Of a DNA stretch of 64,000 nt, positions 44,314 through 56,013 are shown in pieces (position 1 is the stretch's first letter; each line of letters starts with the position of its first letter). The position numbers were made by a program, and so were the translations under genes. The notes under the pieces are model-generated. The model worked only from the letters and a program-made list of their open reading frames with translations. It did not search any database and was not told the origin of the DNA. The stretch comes from Melastoma dodecandrum (taxonomy: Eukaryota > Streptophyta > Magnoliopsida > Myrtales > Melastomataceae). The stretch covers positions 992,001 through 1,056,000 of the forward strand of contig JARUPY010000606.1 of assembly GCA_029817715.1 (NCBI GenBank), written 5' to 3'.

Positions 44314-47300
44314 TCAGAGATTTGGATTACATATCCCTAATTCATTTCGTAAATACTCAAACCTCTCCTTGTCAAGCGGTTTAGTAAGTATATCAGCAAG
44401 CTGTTGCTCAGTATTTATATACTGAATATCAACTTTGCCACATTGTACATTGTCACGTAGAAAGTGGTGTCTCAACTCAATATGCTTAGATCTTGAGTGA
44501 TAAACAGGATTCCGTGACAAATTAATTGCACTTGTGTTATCACATATAATCGGAATAGCATCAAAATGAAGATCATAATCTTCAAGTTGTTGTCGCATCC
44601 ATAGTAACTGCATACAGCAACTAGCTGCTGAGACATATTCAGCCTCTGCTGTGGATAAAGCGACAGTTGTCTGCTTCTTAGAGAACCAGGAAATAAGCAT
44701 ATTTCCCAACAGTTGGCAGGTACCAGACGGTGCTTTTTCTATTAATACGACTTCCAACATAGTCAGCATCTGAATATCCTATAGGATCCAGCAACGATCC
44801 TCTTGGATACCATAGACCTAAGCTAACAGTTCCTGTGAGATATCGAAAGATCCTCTTTACTGCAGCAAGGTGTGACTCTTTTGGAGGGGACTGATATCTA
44901 GCGCATATGCATACGCTGAACATGATATCTGGTCTTGAAGCAGTAAGATATAACAATGATCCTATCATACTTCTATATAATTTGGAATCAATTTCCTTTC
45001 CTCCTTCGTCTTTATCAATTTTGGTATTACTACCAATTGGAGTTGACAAAGATTTAGCATTCTCAAGATCAAATTTCTTGAGCAACTGTTTGCTGTACTT
45101 TTCTTGATGGATGAAAATTCCATCTTCCGTTTGTTTAATTTGAAGTCCGAGGAAGAAAGTAAGTTCTCCCATGAGACTCATTTCAAATTTTCCTTTCATT
45201 AGGTTGGAGAATTCAGTGCATAATCTTTCATTAGTTGAGCCAAATATAATATCGTCGACATATATTTGAGCAACTAAAAGATCAGCATCCTGTTTCTTAA
45301 GAAATAATGTTGTATCGATTTTTCCACGCCTATATCCCTTTGCAATAAGAAAGGAACTAAGCTTTTCGTACCATGCTCGCGGAGCTTGCTTAAGCTCATA
45401 CAAAGCTTTAGAGAGCTTATAAACATGATTACGATACTTTGGATCGGTGAATCCAGGAGGTTGTTCAACATAGACTTCCTCTTTTAGATCACCATTTAGG
45501 AAAGCACTTTTCACATCCATTTGAAATAACTTGAAGTTATTATAGCAAGCATACGCTAAAAGTAAGCGTATTGCTTCTAGACGTGCCACTGGGGCGAACG
45601 TTTCATCATAATCGATGCCTTCTTCTTGTGAGTAACCTTTAGCTACAAGTCTAGCTTTATTCCTTATAACATTTCCAGACTCATCAAGTTTATTTCAATA
45701 AACCCATTTTGTTCCAATAATGGAACGATCATTGGGTCTAGGTACTAAACTCCAAACTTCGTTTCTCTCAAATTGGTTCAATTCCTCTTGCATTAGCAAG
45801 AATCCAATTAGGGTCATCAAGAGCGTCATCAATGCCTTGAGGTTCATCTTGAGAGATAAAAGCAGAGTATTCACAGTACAAACTTGCTGTATTGCGGGTT
45901 CGCACTCCTGTGTGCAAAGAACCTATTACTTGATCAATAGGATGTCTTTTCTTATATAACGAAGGAACACGATTCTCAATTTGAATATCCTGGAAATCAC
46001 CAGAAGCATTTTCAGTGTGTGCAGCAGGCACTTGCCGTACATCTGCTACAGTGTTTTCGTTCGGATTATTGTCAGCAATCATTTGCTGGGAGGTTTCATT
46101 TGATGTTGTTGTTGAGGAATGTGCTGCTGCTTCCACAGAAACTTCCTCCTGTGTCGGAGAATCATCAATTTTAACATTGATAGACTCTTCAACAGTTAGA
46201 GTTCTTTTATTAAAAACTCTATATGCTTTGCTCGTTAGGGAGTATCCTAAGAATATGCCCTCATCAGATCGAGCATCAAACTTTCCAACACCATCTTTGA
46301 TCGGTCTTAAGATGTAACATTTGCTTCCAAATGGATGGAAGTATGAGATATTAGGCTTTCTCTCTTTATATAACTCATATGGCGTTTTACCTAAAGAGTG
46401 CCTCAAATGAATACGATTTGAGATGTAGCATGCTGTGCTTACAGCTTCAGCCCAAAGATTTTTAGCAACCTCACTTTCCAGCAACATGGTTCTCGCCATG
46501 TCTTGTAAGGTTCGATTCTTTCGCTCTACAACTCCATTTTGCTGTGGAGTGTATGGAGCAGAGAAATTATGGTTAATACCATATTCTTCACAAAAAGAAG
46601 TAAAGTCATGGTTTTCAAATTCGGTACCATGATCCGTTCTTATGCTTCTTAGAGAAACACCTTTCTCATTTTGAAGTTGTTTGACTAACGTTTCAAAGGT
46701 TGCAAACGCATCACTCTTGTGAGCTAAGAATTTAACCCAAGTGAATCTGGAGAAGTCATCTACCACAACTAATCCATAACGTTTACCTCCAAGACTTTGA
46801 GTTCTTGTTGGACCAAATAAGTCCATATGAAGTAAATCAAGCGAAGCTTTGCTTGAAATCATATTTTTACTTTTAAAGGATACCTTTGTTTGTTTGCCAA
46901 TAGAACAAACTTTGCAAACCTGATCATTGTCAAACTTGATTTTAGGCAATCCCTTAATGATGTCCTTTTTGGCAAGTTTGGACAGCAAGTCGTAGTTAGC
47001 ATGTCCCAACTTTCCATGCCACAGAGTAGCTTCGTCCTTAACGGACAAGAGACAATTTTCTCCAGCGGAGATGTTCTTAAAGGACATGATATAGATGTTT
47101 TTCTTGCGTTCACCAACGAAGCAAGTGACACAATCCCGTGAAACGTTACATGTTCTCTCATTGAAAGAAACATTGTAACCTTTATCGCACAATATACTAA
47201 TCAAATTGTGTTGGAGGCCTTTAACATAAAGAACTCCTTCAATGGTTAGGGAGTTAGAACAACAAATGGTTCATGTTCCTTTAACCATCCCTTTTCCATT

Positions 47301-47450
47301 ATCACCAAAAGTGACAGCACCACCATCCTGGAAAACCAGTGTGGAGAATAAGGAGACATCTCCTGACATATGCCTCGAACAGCCACTATCTAAGTACCAT
47401 ACATGGTCCTTAGCGATGGACTTGAAGCATCTCTAAAATAGAGAAAGAAT
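44314..47450 (-). pseudogene. Pol of element E: protease, integrase, RT, RNase H with frameshifts
   Basis: Minus strand, right to left. Protease motif WYLDSGCSRHMSGD (near 47360-47403). Then a 478-codon frame (45768-47204) with the pre-integrase domain (WHGKLGHANYDLLSKLAK), integrase core (LLHMDLFGPTRTQSLGGKRY, VVVDDFSRFTWVKF, IRTDHGTEFEN, NGVVERKNRTLQDM). Then RT (44678-45589) with [20 protein letters not shown] and catalytic [11 protein letters not shown], and RNase H (44314-44769, ALSTAEAEYVSAASCC, NPVYHSRSKHIELRHHFLRD). Frames change between protease and integrase, between integrase and RT (about 45590-45768), and between RT and RNase H (about 44700). Motifs match the SIRE lineage. Not translatable as one protein. 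Confidence 0.9.
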
Positions 47451-48977
47451 TTAAGTAAGTCGTTGCTTCCATTTAACAATAGAACCATCAACTTTAGATG
47501 TAATGCCAAGCATGTCATTTCGCCGCACATGGTAATTTTTAATGAAATGATCCGGCTTTCTACAATAGTAACAAAGCCTAGGTAACCTTTGAATAATAAA
47601 ATGAGACTCGCCATTCCTAACATGAGGGGGAACATATTTCCCATGTCGTGAATGTTTCTCATTTCCAGAATCATGCATCTCACGTATACATAAATCAGTT
47701 TTGTTGTTTACAGCATCAAGTTGCTGCTGCTGCAGCTCCTCAATCTTTGATTTGGATCGAGAAAGTTGCTTTTCCGCTTTCTTAGCCTTTGCTGATAAAT
47801 CTTCCCTAAGAGAAGCGTTCTCAGCACTCAAGAATTTATTTTCCTTCTTAAGAGCTTTATTGTTTGCGGACAAAGACTCAATTTTATCATAAAGTTCTGA
47901 GAAAAGATTCTCAATATCTTCAGCAGATAGATCAGAAGGTGAGAAAGCATTTACCTTCTCAATTTCAGCATCAGTTTGCGCCATATTACAGATGTTTGCT
48001 GTTTCGTCATCCTGATCTGATTCCTCATCACTATCACTCCAAGATGCCATCATGGAATTTTTCTTATATTTTGAAGATTTGCCCTTCTCATTCAAAAATG
48101 GGCAATCTGGTCGCATATGACCAGGTTTGTTGCACTCATAGCATACACCACCTTTATTTTGATTTGGTTTAGTATTCTTCTTTTTAATATCTCGCTTTCC
48201 CTTAAAGCGATTTTTGCGAAGATACCTTTTGAATTTCATTGCCATCAAGGAGACTTCATCCTCAGAATCAGATGAAGATTCATCCTCAGATTCATCGGAC
48301 ATTTCAATACTTCCTTTAAATACAACAGCAATGGATTTCTTTTCTTCAGCAAACTTGTTCTCATTCTCATAAGCGACAAGAGAACCAAGTAGCTGTTGAA
48401 GACATAAGCTAGTTAAGTCCTTTGCTTCTTCGATTGCCATTTTCTTGGCTTCCTAAGTTTTAGGCAAAGAGCAAAGTATCTTTCTGACCAACTCAGAATT
48501 AGAAATTGTTTTGCCAAGTGATTCCATGGCATTAGTGATTTCGGTGAGTCTACCAAACATTTGATTTCTTGACTCATCCTTTTTCATCTTGAATGCTTCG
48601 TATTGAGTTACTAATGCATTCACTTTGGATTCCTTGACTTGTTCTGTTCCATCATAGATCAAAGCAAGTCTATCCCACATTTCTTTCGCCATCTTACAAG
48701 TAGAGACGCGATTGAATTCGTTTCCAGCAAGAGCGCACACTAAATAGTGCCTTGCTTTAGTATTGAGAGAAATAGTTCTCTTTCTTTCATTTTCATGCCG
48801 AATGTCGTTCGGATTAGGTGGAGGAACTATTGGATCTCCTTCCATAATAATATGCCAGCAATCGGCTTCTTTTGCTCCAATGAACAACTCCATTCTCATT
48901 TTCCAATATGAGAAGTGTTGTCCTGCAAAGAGCGGTGGACGTTCGGTCGAATGACCATCAGTCAAGAGCATTGACAT
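47451..48977 (-). pseudogene. Gag of element E with one in-frame TAG
   Basis: A frame of about 509 codons. It starts MSMLLTDGHSTERPPLFAGQ with the copia gag fold (FSYWKMRMELFIGAKEADCW, AKEMWDRLALIYDG), broken once by TAG at 48453-48455 (SLPKT/EAKKMAIEEAKDL). It continues with an acidic Ser/Asp/Glu stretch, a CCHC knuckle (CYECNKPGHMRPDCPF), a long charged coiled coil and a second knuckle-like motif near the end (CYYCRKPDHFIKNYH, last Cys replaced by Tyr). Large gag with coiled coil fits SIRE-type elements. Confidence 0.88.
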
Positions 48978-49098
48978 TCTGTTCAGTACTCAGCAACACC
49001 TTACTGTGCTTAATGTAAGACTATCAGCAACAAGCTGTTTTGGTTCAGCAACAGAGTTCTTTACTAGCAATCACACAGAAAGTTTTCCAGCAAACCCG

Positions 49099-49110
49099 CT
49101 TTGATACCAA
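49099..49110 (-). other. Primer-binding site of element E
   Basis: GCTTTGATACCA on the plus strand, i.e. TGGTATCAAAGC for the element: initiator tRNA-Met type with one change from TGGTATCAGAGC. It is one base from the LTR start TGTTGG at 49112. Confidence 0.88.
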
Positions 49111-49111
49111 T

Positions 49112-51135
49112 TGTTGGATCGTTCAGGAACACTAAGAGGGGGTGAATTAGTGTTTTTCACTTTTTCGCCCTTTCTTGGTGTAAGCGGAAGCGTACTGTAT
49201 CACAACAGAGTGTTTCTCAGAATGATAAATACTTTACTGTAACTGTTACGATTTTGTCGAGTAGGTTTTCGTACTAGTGTTGCGCGATCGTAATGGACAT
49301 AGTGATTTATAGTGGTTCGGCCTTAATTGACCTACGTCCACTTTCCACCAACAAGGTGATTCCACTATATAAAATAATGGGTGCAAAAAGCCCTTGCACT
49401 AGGCGTATGTTCCTATCACAAAGTGAGATTTAGAATCTCGTACAATAGATGATCACTCCTGGCAATGGTCAGCTCCTCACACAGTTGACGTCTTCTCGTT
49501 TCCAGCAGAATGATGCTCATGCTCAGCAGTTGATTGCTCAAAGGATTCGCACACAGCTCGTTGTCGCTTAATATAAACCTGACTATCAAAGCAGAGAGAC
49601 AACGTTGTGTTAGTATATAAATCCTCACAGATAATTCCTTACAGTGAAGAATGGCTTTTCAGAGAGCAGCCCGTTTCTGCTTCATAGCGAAGGAATGCTT
49701 CGGTACTTGTTTGCATAAAAGAGGATTTCCACAAAGATTTTGTCCCTTCTTAGGATGATCCTGTCTATAAGCGCAAGAGAGACAACCACAAAGTTAATCA
49801 AATAGATCACCACAAAGATCACTAAGAGAAGAACCACAAAGATCACAAAGAAAACCACAAAGCCACTTAGAAGGTATCCGTCCTACACTCAGTTCGGACG
49901 TGCACGGTTACCACAGCCGTGACTCACTGCACTGCACACCCAGTGCCTAGGGTGGAATTTTCCGATCCGTTGGCTTCCACGCAACCTGCTTTACTAACCG
50001 TCTGTATCAGGCGTTCAAGACTTCTGCACAGCACCCCTGTGCTCGGGAGGAACTCTTTCCACTCCGGCGGCGTTCCCAACTCCTGCTCTGCCCTGCAGGC
50101 ACGAGACTTCTGGCGCGCACCCGCAAGTGCGTGTCTAACTGCTCAAACTCCGTAGGCTCGAGACTTCCCTGCGAAAAGACACGACAAGAACGGCTTCTTG
50201 CCGATGGGTCAGCAACCGGTTACTGCAATCAGCACATGTATTCACTTAGCTTCCCTCAGACGATTCGCCGGCTGCTCGTTGAACGCACCGAGAACACCTA
50301 GTCCCTCTCTGACGATCAAAGGATCTGACCTCAGCCCCTTGACACTCTCACACGCAGCTTGCAAGAGAAAGAACCAGGAGACACTTAGCACCTTCCGCTC
50401 TCCGTCGACGCACAAAGCTCACTTAGACCACTTAGACCACATAGACGCACAAAGGCAAAGAGAAAATGTCGTCCTTGGTCTGATTATAACGGAGAAAGAA
50501 GCATAAGGGACGTCCAGGCAATCTTCAAAGATTTGTTGCCAAAACTGGCAGCCAGGATTCAGTAACAGTCTGCTCAACGTTTGCTGTGCCATGGAAGGAA
50601 AGACACCAACAATAACTTCCTTTACTCATCTCAATCAAATAAATTATTTCCAATCTCCAACATCTTATCATAAATCATAATCATATCTAATCGATTATGA
50701 TAATCAAATGTATTCGATTTGATATTTTCTCCTTTTACAGCGAGATGTTGCTGCAGGGAATCAGAGAGATATATTGTTTCCAAAACTAACATTTGGAAAG
50801 GTAATCTCAATATATTTTGTTGCCTAAGTGCTTATGATAAGATCATTAGGCTACATTAAATGAACCTAGACGCTCAGACTAATAATATGAGATAGATTAA
50901 AATAAATCTTAAATTAAATCGTGATTATCAAAAATATGTTTCCATATTTTCAACGTCTATGCGTAAAATCACAGTAACATCGTACTAGAACGCAGTAATA
51001 TATAGCTGCTACTAGCTGTGGTTCAGCAACACATTGCTCAAGCTCATCACTAAGAATGAACACATAACTTGTGAATCATTACTACTGACTACCAGTAGCG
51101 CATTGCTTAAGTTCATCATCAAAACCAGGTCAACA
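49112..51135 (-). repeat. 5' LTR of element E (2024 bp)
   Basis: TGTTGGATCG to CCAGGTCAACA at 51135. Similar to 40059-42061 with scattered substitutions and the indel near 50505. It contains the same ACCACAAAGATCAC-like tandem units (about 49786-49860). Confidence 0.92.
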
Positions 51136-51385
51136 TTCTCCCCCTTTTTGATGATGACAAAATATGATGATTTGACTTAGGGATCGAGCTTGTTTCTCAA
51201 CTCCCCCTTTACTCCCCCTTTAACTCTCCCCTTAACTCCCCCTGAGGTTATTCTTCTCCCCCTTTTTGTCATATCAAAAAGAACAGAAAAGAGGATAGCA
51301 AAGGATGGTTTTATTGCTATTGCAATAAAAATATGCTAGCACCAGTAGCGCATTGCTTAAATTCATCATCAAAACCAGGTCAACA
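51136..51385 (-). repeat. Extra internal segment plus partial third LTR of element E
   Basis: 51136-51333 repeats the sequence that follows the left LTR (from 42062: TTCTCCCCCTTTTTGATG...). At about 51335-51341 it jumps to ACCAGTAGCGCATTGC, the last 45 bp of the LTR, ending GTCAACA at 51385 just before the GACTC duplication. Shared short sequence at the join suggests a deletion inside a second, tandem copy. Confidence 0.88.
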
Positions 51386-51390
51386 GACTC

Positions 51391-52396
51391 CCAATCTAGT
51401 TGGACTAAGACATTGGGTAATGAAGCACCCCTCAGATCTATTTCTCGAGCACATTAGATGGACTCACACCACAAGTACGTATCTAGGCGCAATCATCGAT
51501 TTAGCATCATTCTTTTTTTTTAAACGTACACCTGAACAGTGCTACTCAGAGCCTTGGTAGTATATTTTTTTTTCTTCTTTTTTCCTTTTTTTCAACTATA
51601 CTACAGAGAACTCAAAACTAGTTTCAAGATAATGCCTAACCAACCCTACGTATCACCACTACCATGTGTTATTGGCTTTCAAAAATTATCTCAATCACTA
51701 CCACTCCACACAAAGGGACCATAAATTTAATTAAAATTCGAGTTAAAAATATCAAGGTGAAAGTTGAGTTTGATTACCTCTTCCATAAGTTATAAGTGCA
51801 TTAATTTAAGTCATCATCGAACAAGGGAGCAATCATCTTAGGTTTTATTAAGTCTAACAAAGGTCTCGACTTAACCAACAAAAGATTCATGACAAACCTA
51901 AAAGAAAAACTAGTAAAGACTAAAAAGAATAATCACCAACTCCCCCAAACCTATTCTAGTAAGAATGTAAACAAAGAAAATCAAAGTCACACACCAAATC
52001 AGCCATCCCCAAACCTAAACTAAACACCATCCCGATGAGAAAAATAAAAAACAAAGAGTGGAAGGAGACTCCCCTGACAAATCAGTCCTGCTCTATTTCG
52101 TTGGATGATGGTTGAGAGGCATCCACATTCCGCTTTGTCCGTGAAGGTCAACGATGCACCTTGGACCCAAGTCGATAAAGATTGTGCATGGAAAATAACA
52201 TTAAATCGGGGCAACACCTGCAAGAGAGATGTTAGGGTTAGGATGCGTGATATAGCTTTGGGGAAGGGAAGCTAGGACGCATCCGTCTTGGGTGACGGAC
52301 GGATCCATCTGGTGTCAGGTGTCGCGAACGCGTCTGTCTAAGGGGACGGATGTATCCGTCCACGATTAGATTTCACGGATGCATCCGCCTTGAGGG
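51391..52396 (-). other. 3' non-coding internal region of element D (right of element E)
   Basis: Continuation of 39612-40053 after the nested element. No ORF with family motifs. Near 52268-52404 it has several variants of GGACGGATGCATCCGTC, a near-palindromic repeat also present in the element D LTRs. Confidence 0.65.
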
Positions 52397-52404
52397 ATGG
52401 ACGC

Positions 52405-53141
52405 TAGGGGTGACTATAGGTTCCGGGTAAAACCGGGAACTAGTCGGAACCGGTACCACATTCTCGTTGTTAGTATAGGTTCTCGAATAGACCGGGTAAG
52501 TTCTAGGTTCTAAATTTTTAAAAACTGGCAGTACCAAGTGCGGTTCTAAGTTCTCACCTCGAAACCAACCTGGAGAACCTGGAACCTGACATAATATATT
52601 TTAATATATAATTTATATAAAATATTTTTATAATATCTTTATATAATCTTTATTCTCTATTTATATAAATAATTTTTATTTTCAAATTGTAAATATTTCT
52701 TATTTATACTTAGCAATTTTGCGCACAGTTATGTGATTGCTGATAAGTCTCTCTTTACGGATACTCGAACCCGCCATTCCCTTGCCCTTGCCCTCTTCGC
52801 GAGGCCTTGACCAGTTCGCTTGAGGTTTTTTTAGATTGATTGGTGTAATGCTTGAGGTATTTTTTGATTGATTGAAGTAATGCTTGAAGTTTGCTTAGAT
52901 TGATTAGAACAATGCTTAACGTTTTTTTAGATTAATTGGACTAATGTGGTTGATTTAATGTAGAAGTGTCCCATTAGGACATGGAATCGGAACCGGTACC
53001 AGAACCGGCGGGTTGGTTCTTGGGTGGTTCTTTGAGCCACAGGGTAGGTTATAGGTTCTAGAAATAAGGAACCGGCCATTACAGGGTAGGTTCCAGGTTC
53101 CACGTCCGGGACCTACCCACCCTTGAACCTGCTCACCCCTA
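52405..53141. mobile_element. Non-autonomous hAT element (737 bp)
   Basis: Terminal inverted repeats TAGGGGTGAC / TAGGGGTGAG, flanked by a perfect 8-bp duplication ATGGACGC (52397-52404 and 53142-53149), the hAT signature. Inside, both ends carry repeats of GGTTCCGG/GGAACC type words (near 52430-52590 and 52980-53115) around an AT-rich centre. No transposase is encoded. The frame 52955-53170 is a by-product of the GGAACC-like repeats. Confidence 0.9.
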
Positions 53142-53331
53142 ATGGACGCATCCGTCTCCGGAATTTCCACAATGTCGCCCTTCCCATGCTCGTCTACCTA
53201 AAAGAAAAAGAAAACATTGCCTAATCAAGAAAGAAAACAAAAAAAATGAAAGAAAATGGAACACTAAGAACTTGGGTTGCCTCTCAAGAAGCGCCATTGT
53301 TTATAGTCATAGGCTCGACTTTTTCGATTGG

Positions 53332-55804
53332 TCATGCTTGTTCCAATCGGGTTGATGAAACTCCTAGATCAAATGGCTGTCCTCGGTAGCGCTTCAACCA
53401 TTTTTCATTACCCGTGAATATTGACTCGAAGTTTTCTGCTTTGACTTCTATTGCCTCATTCATAAATGATGGATCTCTATGGTGCTCCCTTAAAGTCTGA
53501 AGCAACTTTGAGTTCTTTGGCAATTGTTTGAGCTCTAAGCTGGGTGGTTCTTTAATATAAGGCTTCGTGGGTTTCAATTGCCGCTCCAAAATATCGAAGT
53601 GGTTGACCCTCTTTGTCAAGTATGGTGGGGCCTCCATAATGATATGCGAGAAATACTCGGAGGAATACCTATCAACAACATCAAGAGAAGCATTCGTCGG
53701 GTTTATTTGGCAATTTCATGGATTCTTAGATATTAAATGTCACTTCCTGATAGTTGACCGGATTGTCAGTTCTCCCTTTTGGATATCTATTAAAGCTTGA
53801 CCTGTGACAAGAAAAGGTCGCCCCAGGATTATTGGAATCTCCTAGTCATCTTCAAAGTCTAGAACAAGGAAGTCAAGGGAATATAAATTTGTCTACTTTA
53901 ACTAGCACATCCTTAATTATTCCCTTAGGACGAGTAACAGACCTATCAGCTAAAAGTAATGAGACCGGTGTAGGTTTTATATCACCCAATCCTAACTTCT
54001 TAGGGCATTAGATTAATATTTGCACCAAGGTCGCACAGTGCCTTTCCGAAAAATGTCGAACCGATGTTATAGGGAATCGTAAAGCTACCTGGATCCTTTA
54101 GCTTAGGCGGTAATTTTGTCTGAAGGACTGCGCTACACTCCTGTGTCAGCGCCACAGTCTCGCTCTCGCCTAATCGTCGTTTCTTCGAGAGCACGTTTTT
54201 CAGAAACTTGACATACCTAGGAATATGCTCAAGCGCTTCTACAAAAGGAATATCAATACGAAGCTTTTTTGAAAATGTCGAGGAATTTACGGTATTGGGC
54301 TTCTTCATTTTGCTTCCGCGCTCTTTGAGGGAAAGGTAGTGATGGATGCTCTACTTCGTCTCTTGTAGCTTTAGTAATCTCTTTCCTTTCCTTCGAAGGG
54401 ACTGGGGACTCCATAGGAATTGTGTTCACCATATATTGATTGATTTGGCTAGGTCCAGCTGAAGTGTTGTGTGTCTCTACCTCAGATGTGGTCCGTTTCT
54501 TCTCTGCACCCACGTCTTTGTCCTCAAGTGTTCGATCATTCATCAAAGTGATCGCATTTATGTGCTCCCTCGGATTCACTTCAGTGTCGCTTGGTAACTT
54601 CCCAAAGTGTCGAGCATTCATGGCTTGGGCCAACTGGCTGACTTGGTTCTCTAGGTTTCGAATAGATGCCGCTTGGTTCTTCATTAATGCATCTTGATTA
54701 GCCATGTATTGCAACATCATCTCCTCGAGGTTCGATTTTTTCTTTTGCTCCCTTAACCGAGGTTGCTGGAAACCTGGAGGTGGTGGTGCTCGACCTCCTG
54801 TCGCTTGTGGTTCTCTCCACGACAATTTCGGGGCAGTCCACCCCAGATTACATGTATGGATAAAGAATTGTTCACCCGGTTCCCAATGTAATTTGCCTCC
54901 TCCATACTTAATGTGCACCAATCCGTCGGGTGATTTTCTCCGCATATCTCATACATAATTGAAGTCCCTCGAACTGAATTGACATTCACTGTCTCAAATT
55001 TCTTGGTAAGGACCGCATAGCTTGAATCGATGTTAGAGCATCAAGTTCATGTGCTCTCGGTGCTTTTCTTTTGCTCATCCGATCAAAGTACTAATTTGGC
55101 ATGCAAGTCCTTCTCATCGTTTCCAAGAGCTCTAACCCTTCGATGTAAGATTTCTTCAAGAATGATCCACTGGATGCTAAATTCAAATCATTGCGAGAGG
55201 ATTCTACCAATCCATTGTAGAATGCTTCCAACTGTCTCCATCCTGGAAGGTCGTGGTATGGACACTGAATTAACAAGTTTTTAAAACGTTCCCATGCCTC
55301 CACAAAAGTCTCGCTATCTTCTTGTCTAAAAGTAGTAATCTCGTTTCTCATATGCGATATTCTTGATGGGGGAAAATACTAATCCAGAAAGGCCTCCTCC
55401 ATCTGCGCCCATGTGGTGATGGAATTCACCAGGAGATAATTGAACCAAGCCCATGCTTTATCCTTTAGCGAGAATGCGAACAACTTCAACCTTACAGCAT
55501 CTCGAGGGACTCCATTCTGCCTGAATGTGTCGCAAACACTCAAAAACTTACTCAAATGCTCGTGCGGGTCCTCCATCGGTGTTCCTCTAAATTGGACAGA
55601 ATTTTGGATCATCTACATAACCAAAGTCTTAATCTCATAATCCTGAGCCTGGATAGCTGGCGGTGCAATACAAGATCGGTGAACATGCATTCTTGCCGAG
55701 GTAAATTTCACCATCGGCCTATTGTCCAAGTCCAGCAATCCAACATTACCTCTTATTTGGACGATGTTTTCCCCCATACGATTTTCCTGATTACCATCGG
55801 CCAT
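53332..55804 (-). pseudogene. Gag and protease remnant of element D
   Basis: Minus strand, right to left in shifting frames. N-terminus MADGNQENRMGENIV (55613-55804). Then gag core (VQFRGTPMEDPHEHLSKFLS; LKLFAFSLKDKAWAWFNYLL; ETFVEAWERFKNLLIQCPYH; 55091-55612). Then a knuckle-like segment (CGENHPTDWC, 54753-54989) and a long charged linker (EMMLQYMANQDALMKNQAAS, 54253-54945). Then the pre-protease and protease (IPFVEALEHIPRYVKFLKNV, ALCDLGANINLMP, 54000-54308) and a downstream piece (53332-53637, LERQLKPTKPYIKEPPSLEL). The protease has DLGA rather than DSGA, as is common in Athila. After 53332 the sequence passes directly to the 3' non-coding region (GAAGCGCCATTG), so RT, RNase H, integrase and any env-like ORF are missing. 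Confidence 0.85.
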
Positions 55805-55990
55805 AGCTGTCTGATGTGCACTTCACCTCTTTCAAAATTGTTTGTGAAATGTCAGATTGTTTTCAGGGTCGAAAGGAAGCAACTCAGTGCTCCGAATCCG
55901 TCGCATGCACCTGAGAAAAGAAAAACAAGAAAAACTTGATCGTCAATCAATTATCGATACTAAAGGTAAAAGAAAATTCGTCAGAAAAAT

Positions 55991-56008
55991 ACCCCAGTAG
56001 CAGCACCA
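55991..56008 (-). other. Primer-binding site of element D
   Basis: Minus strand TGGTGCTGCTACTGGGGT, a variant of the TGGCGCCGTTGCCGGGG (tRNA-Asp) site seen in Athila/Tat elements, five bases from the LTR start at 56014. Confidence 0.75.
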
Positions 56009-56013
56009 AAATT

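Larger units (their letters stand above)
40059..51385 (-). mobile_element. Element E: SIRE-like Ty1/copia retrotransposon with third ORF and partial third LTR
   Basis: A minus-strand copia element flanked by a perfect 5-bp duplication GACTC (40054-40058 and 51386-51390). LTRs are 40059-42061 and 49112-51135. The primer site (TGGTATCAAAGC, complement at 49099-49110) adjoins the right LTR and a polypurine tract (AAAAAGGGGGAGAA, minus strand, about 42062-42075) the left. Order on the minus strand: gag, protease, integrase, RT, RNase H, then an extra ORF before the 3' LTR, which is the layout of SIRE/Maximus elements. Right of the 5' LTR, 51136-51340 repeats the polypurine-adjacent internal sequence and 51341-51385 repeats the last 45 bp of an LTR. 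So the inserted unit ends with an LTR-internal-partial LTR structure. All ORFs carry stops or frameshifts. Confidence 0.9.

Noticed and set aside
52955..53170. 71-codon minus ORF
   Set aside because: Spans the end of the hAT element and its flank; the Pro/Val-rich part comes from GGAACC/GGTTCC-type repeats.
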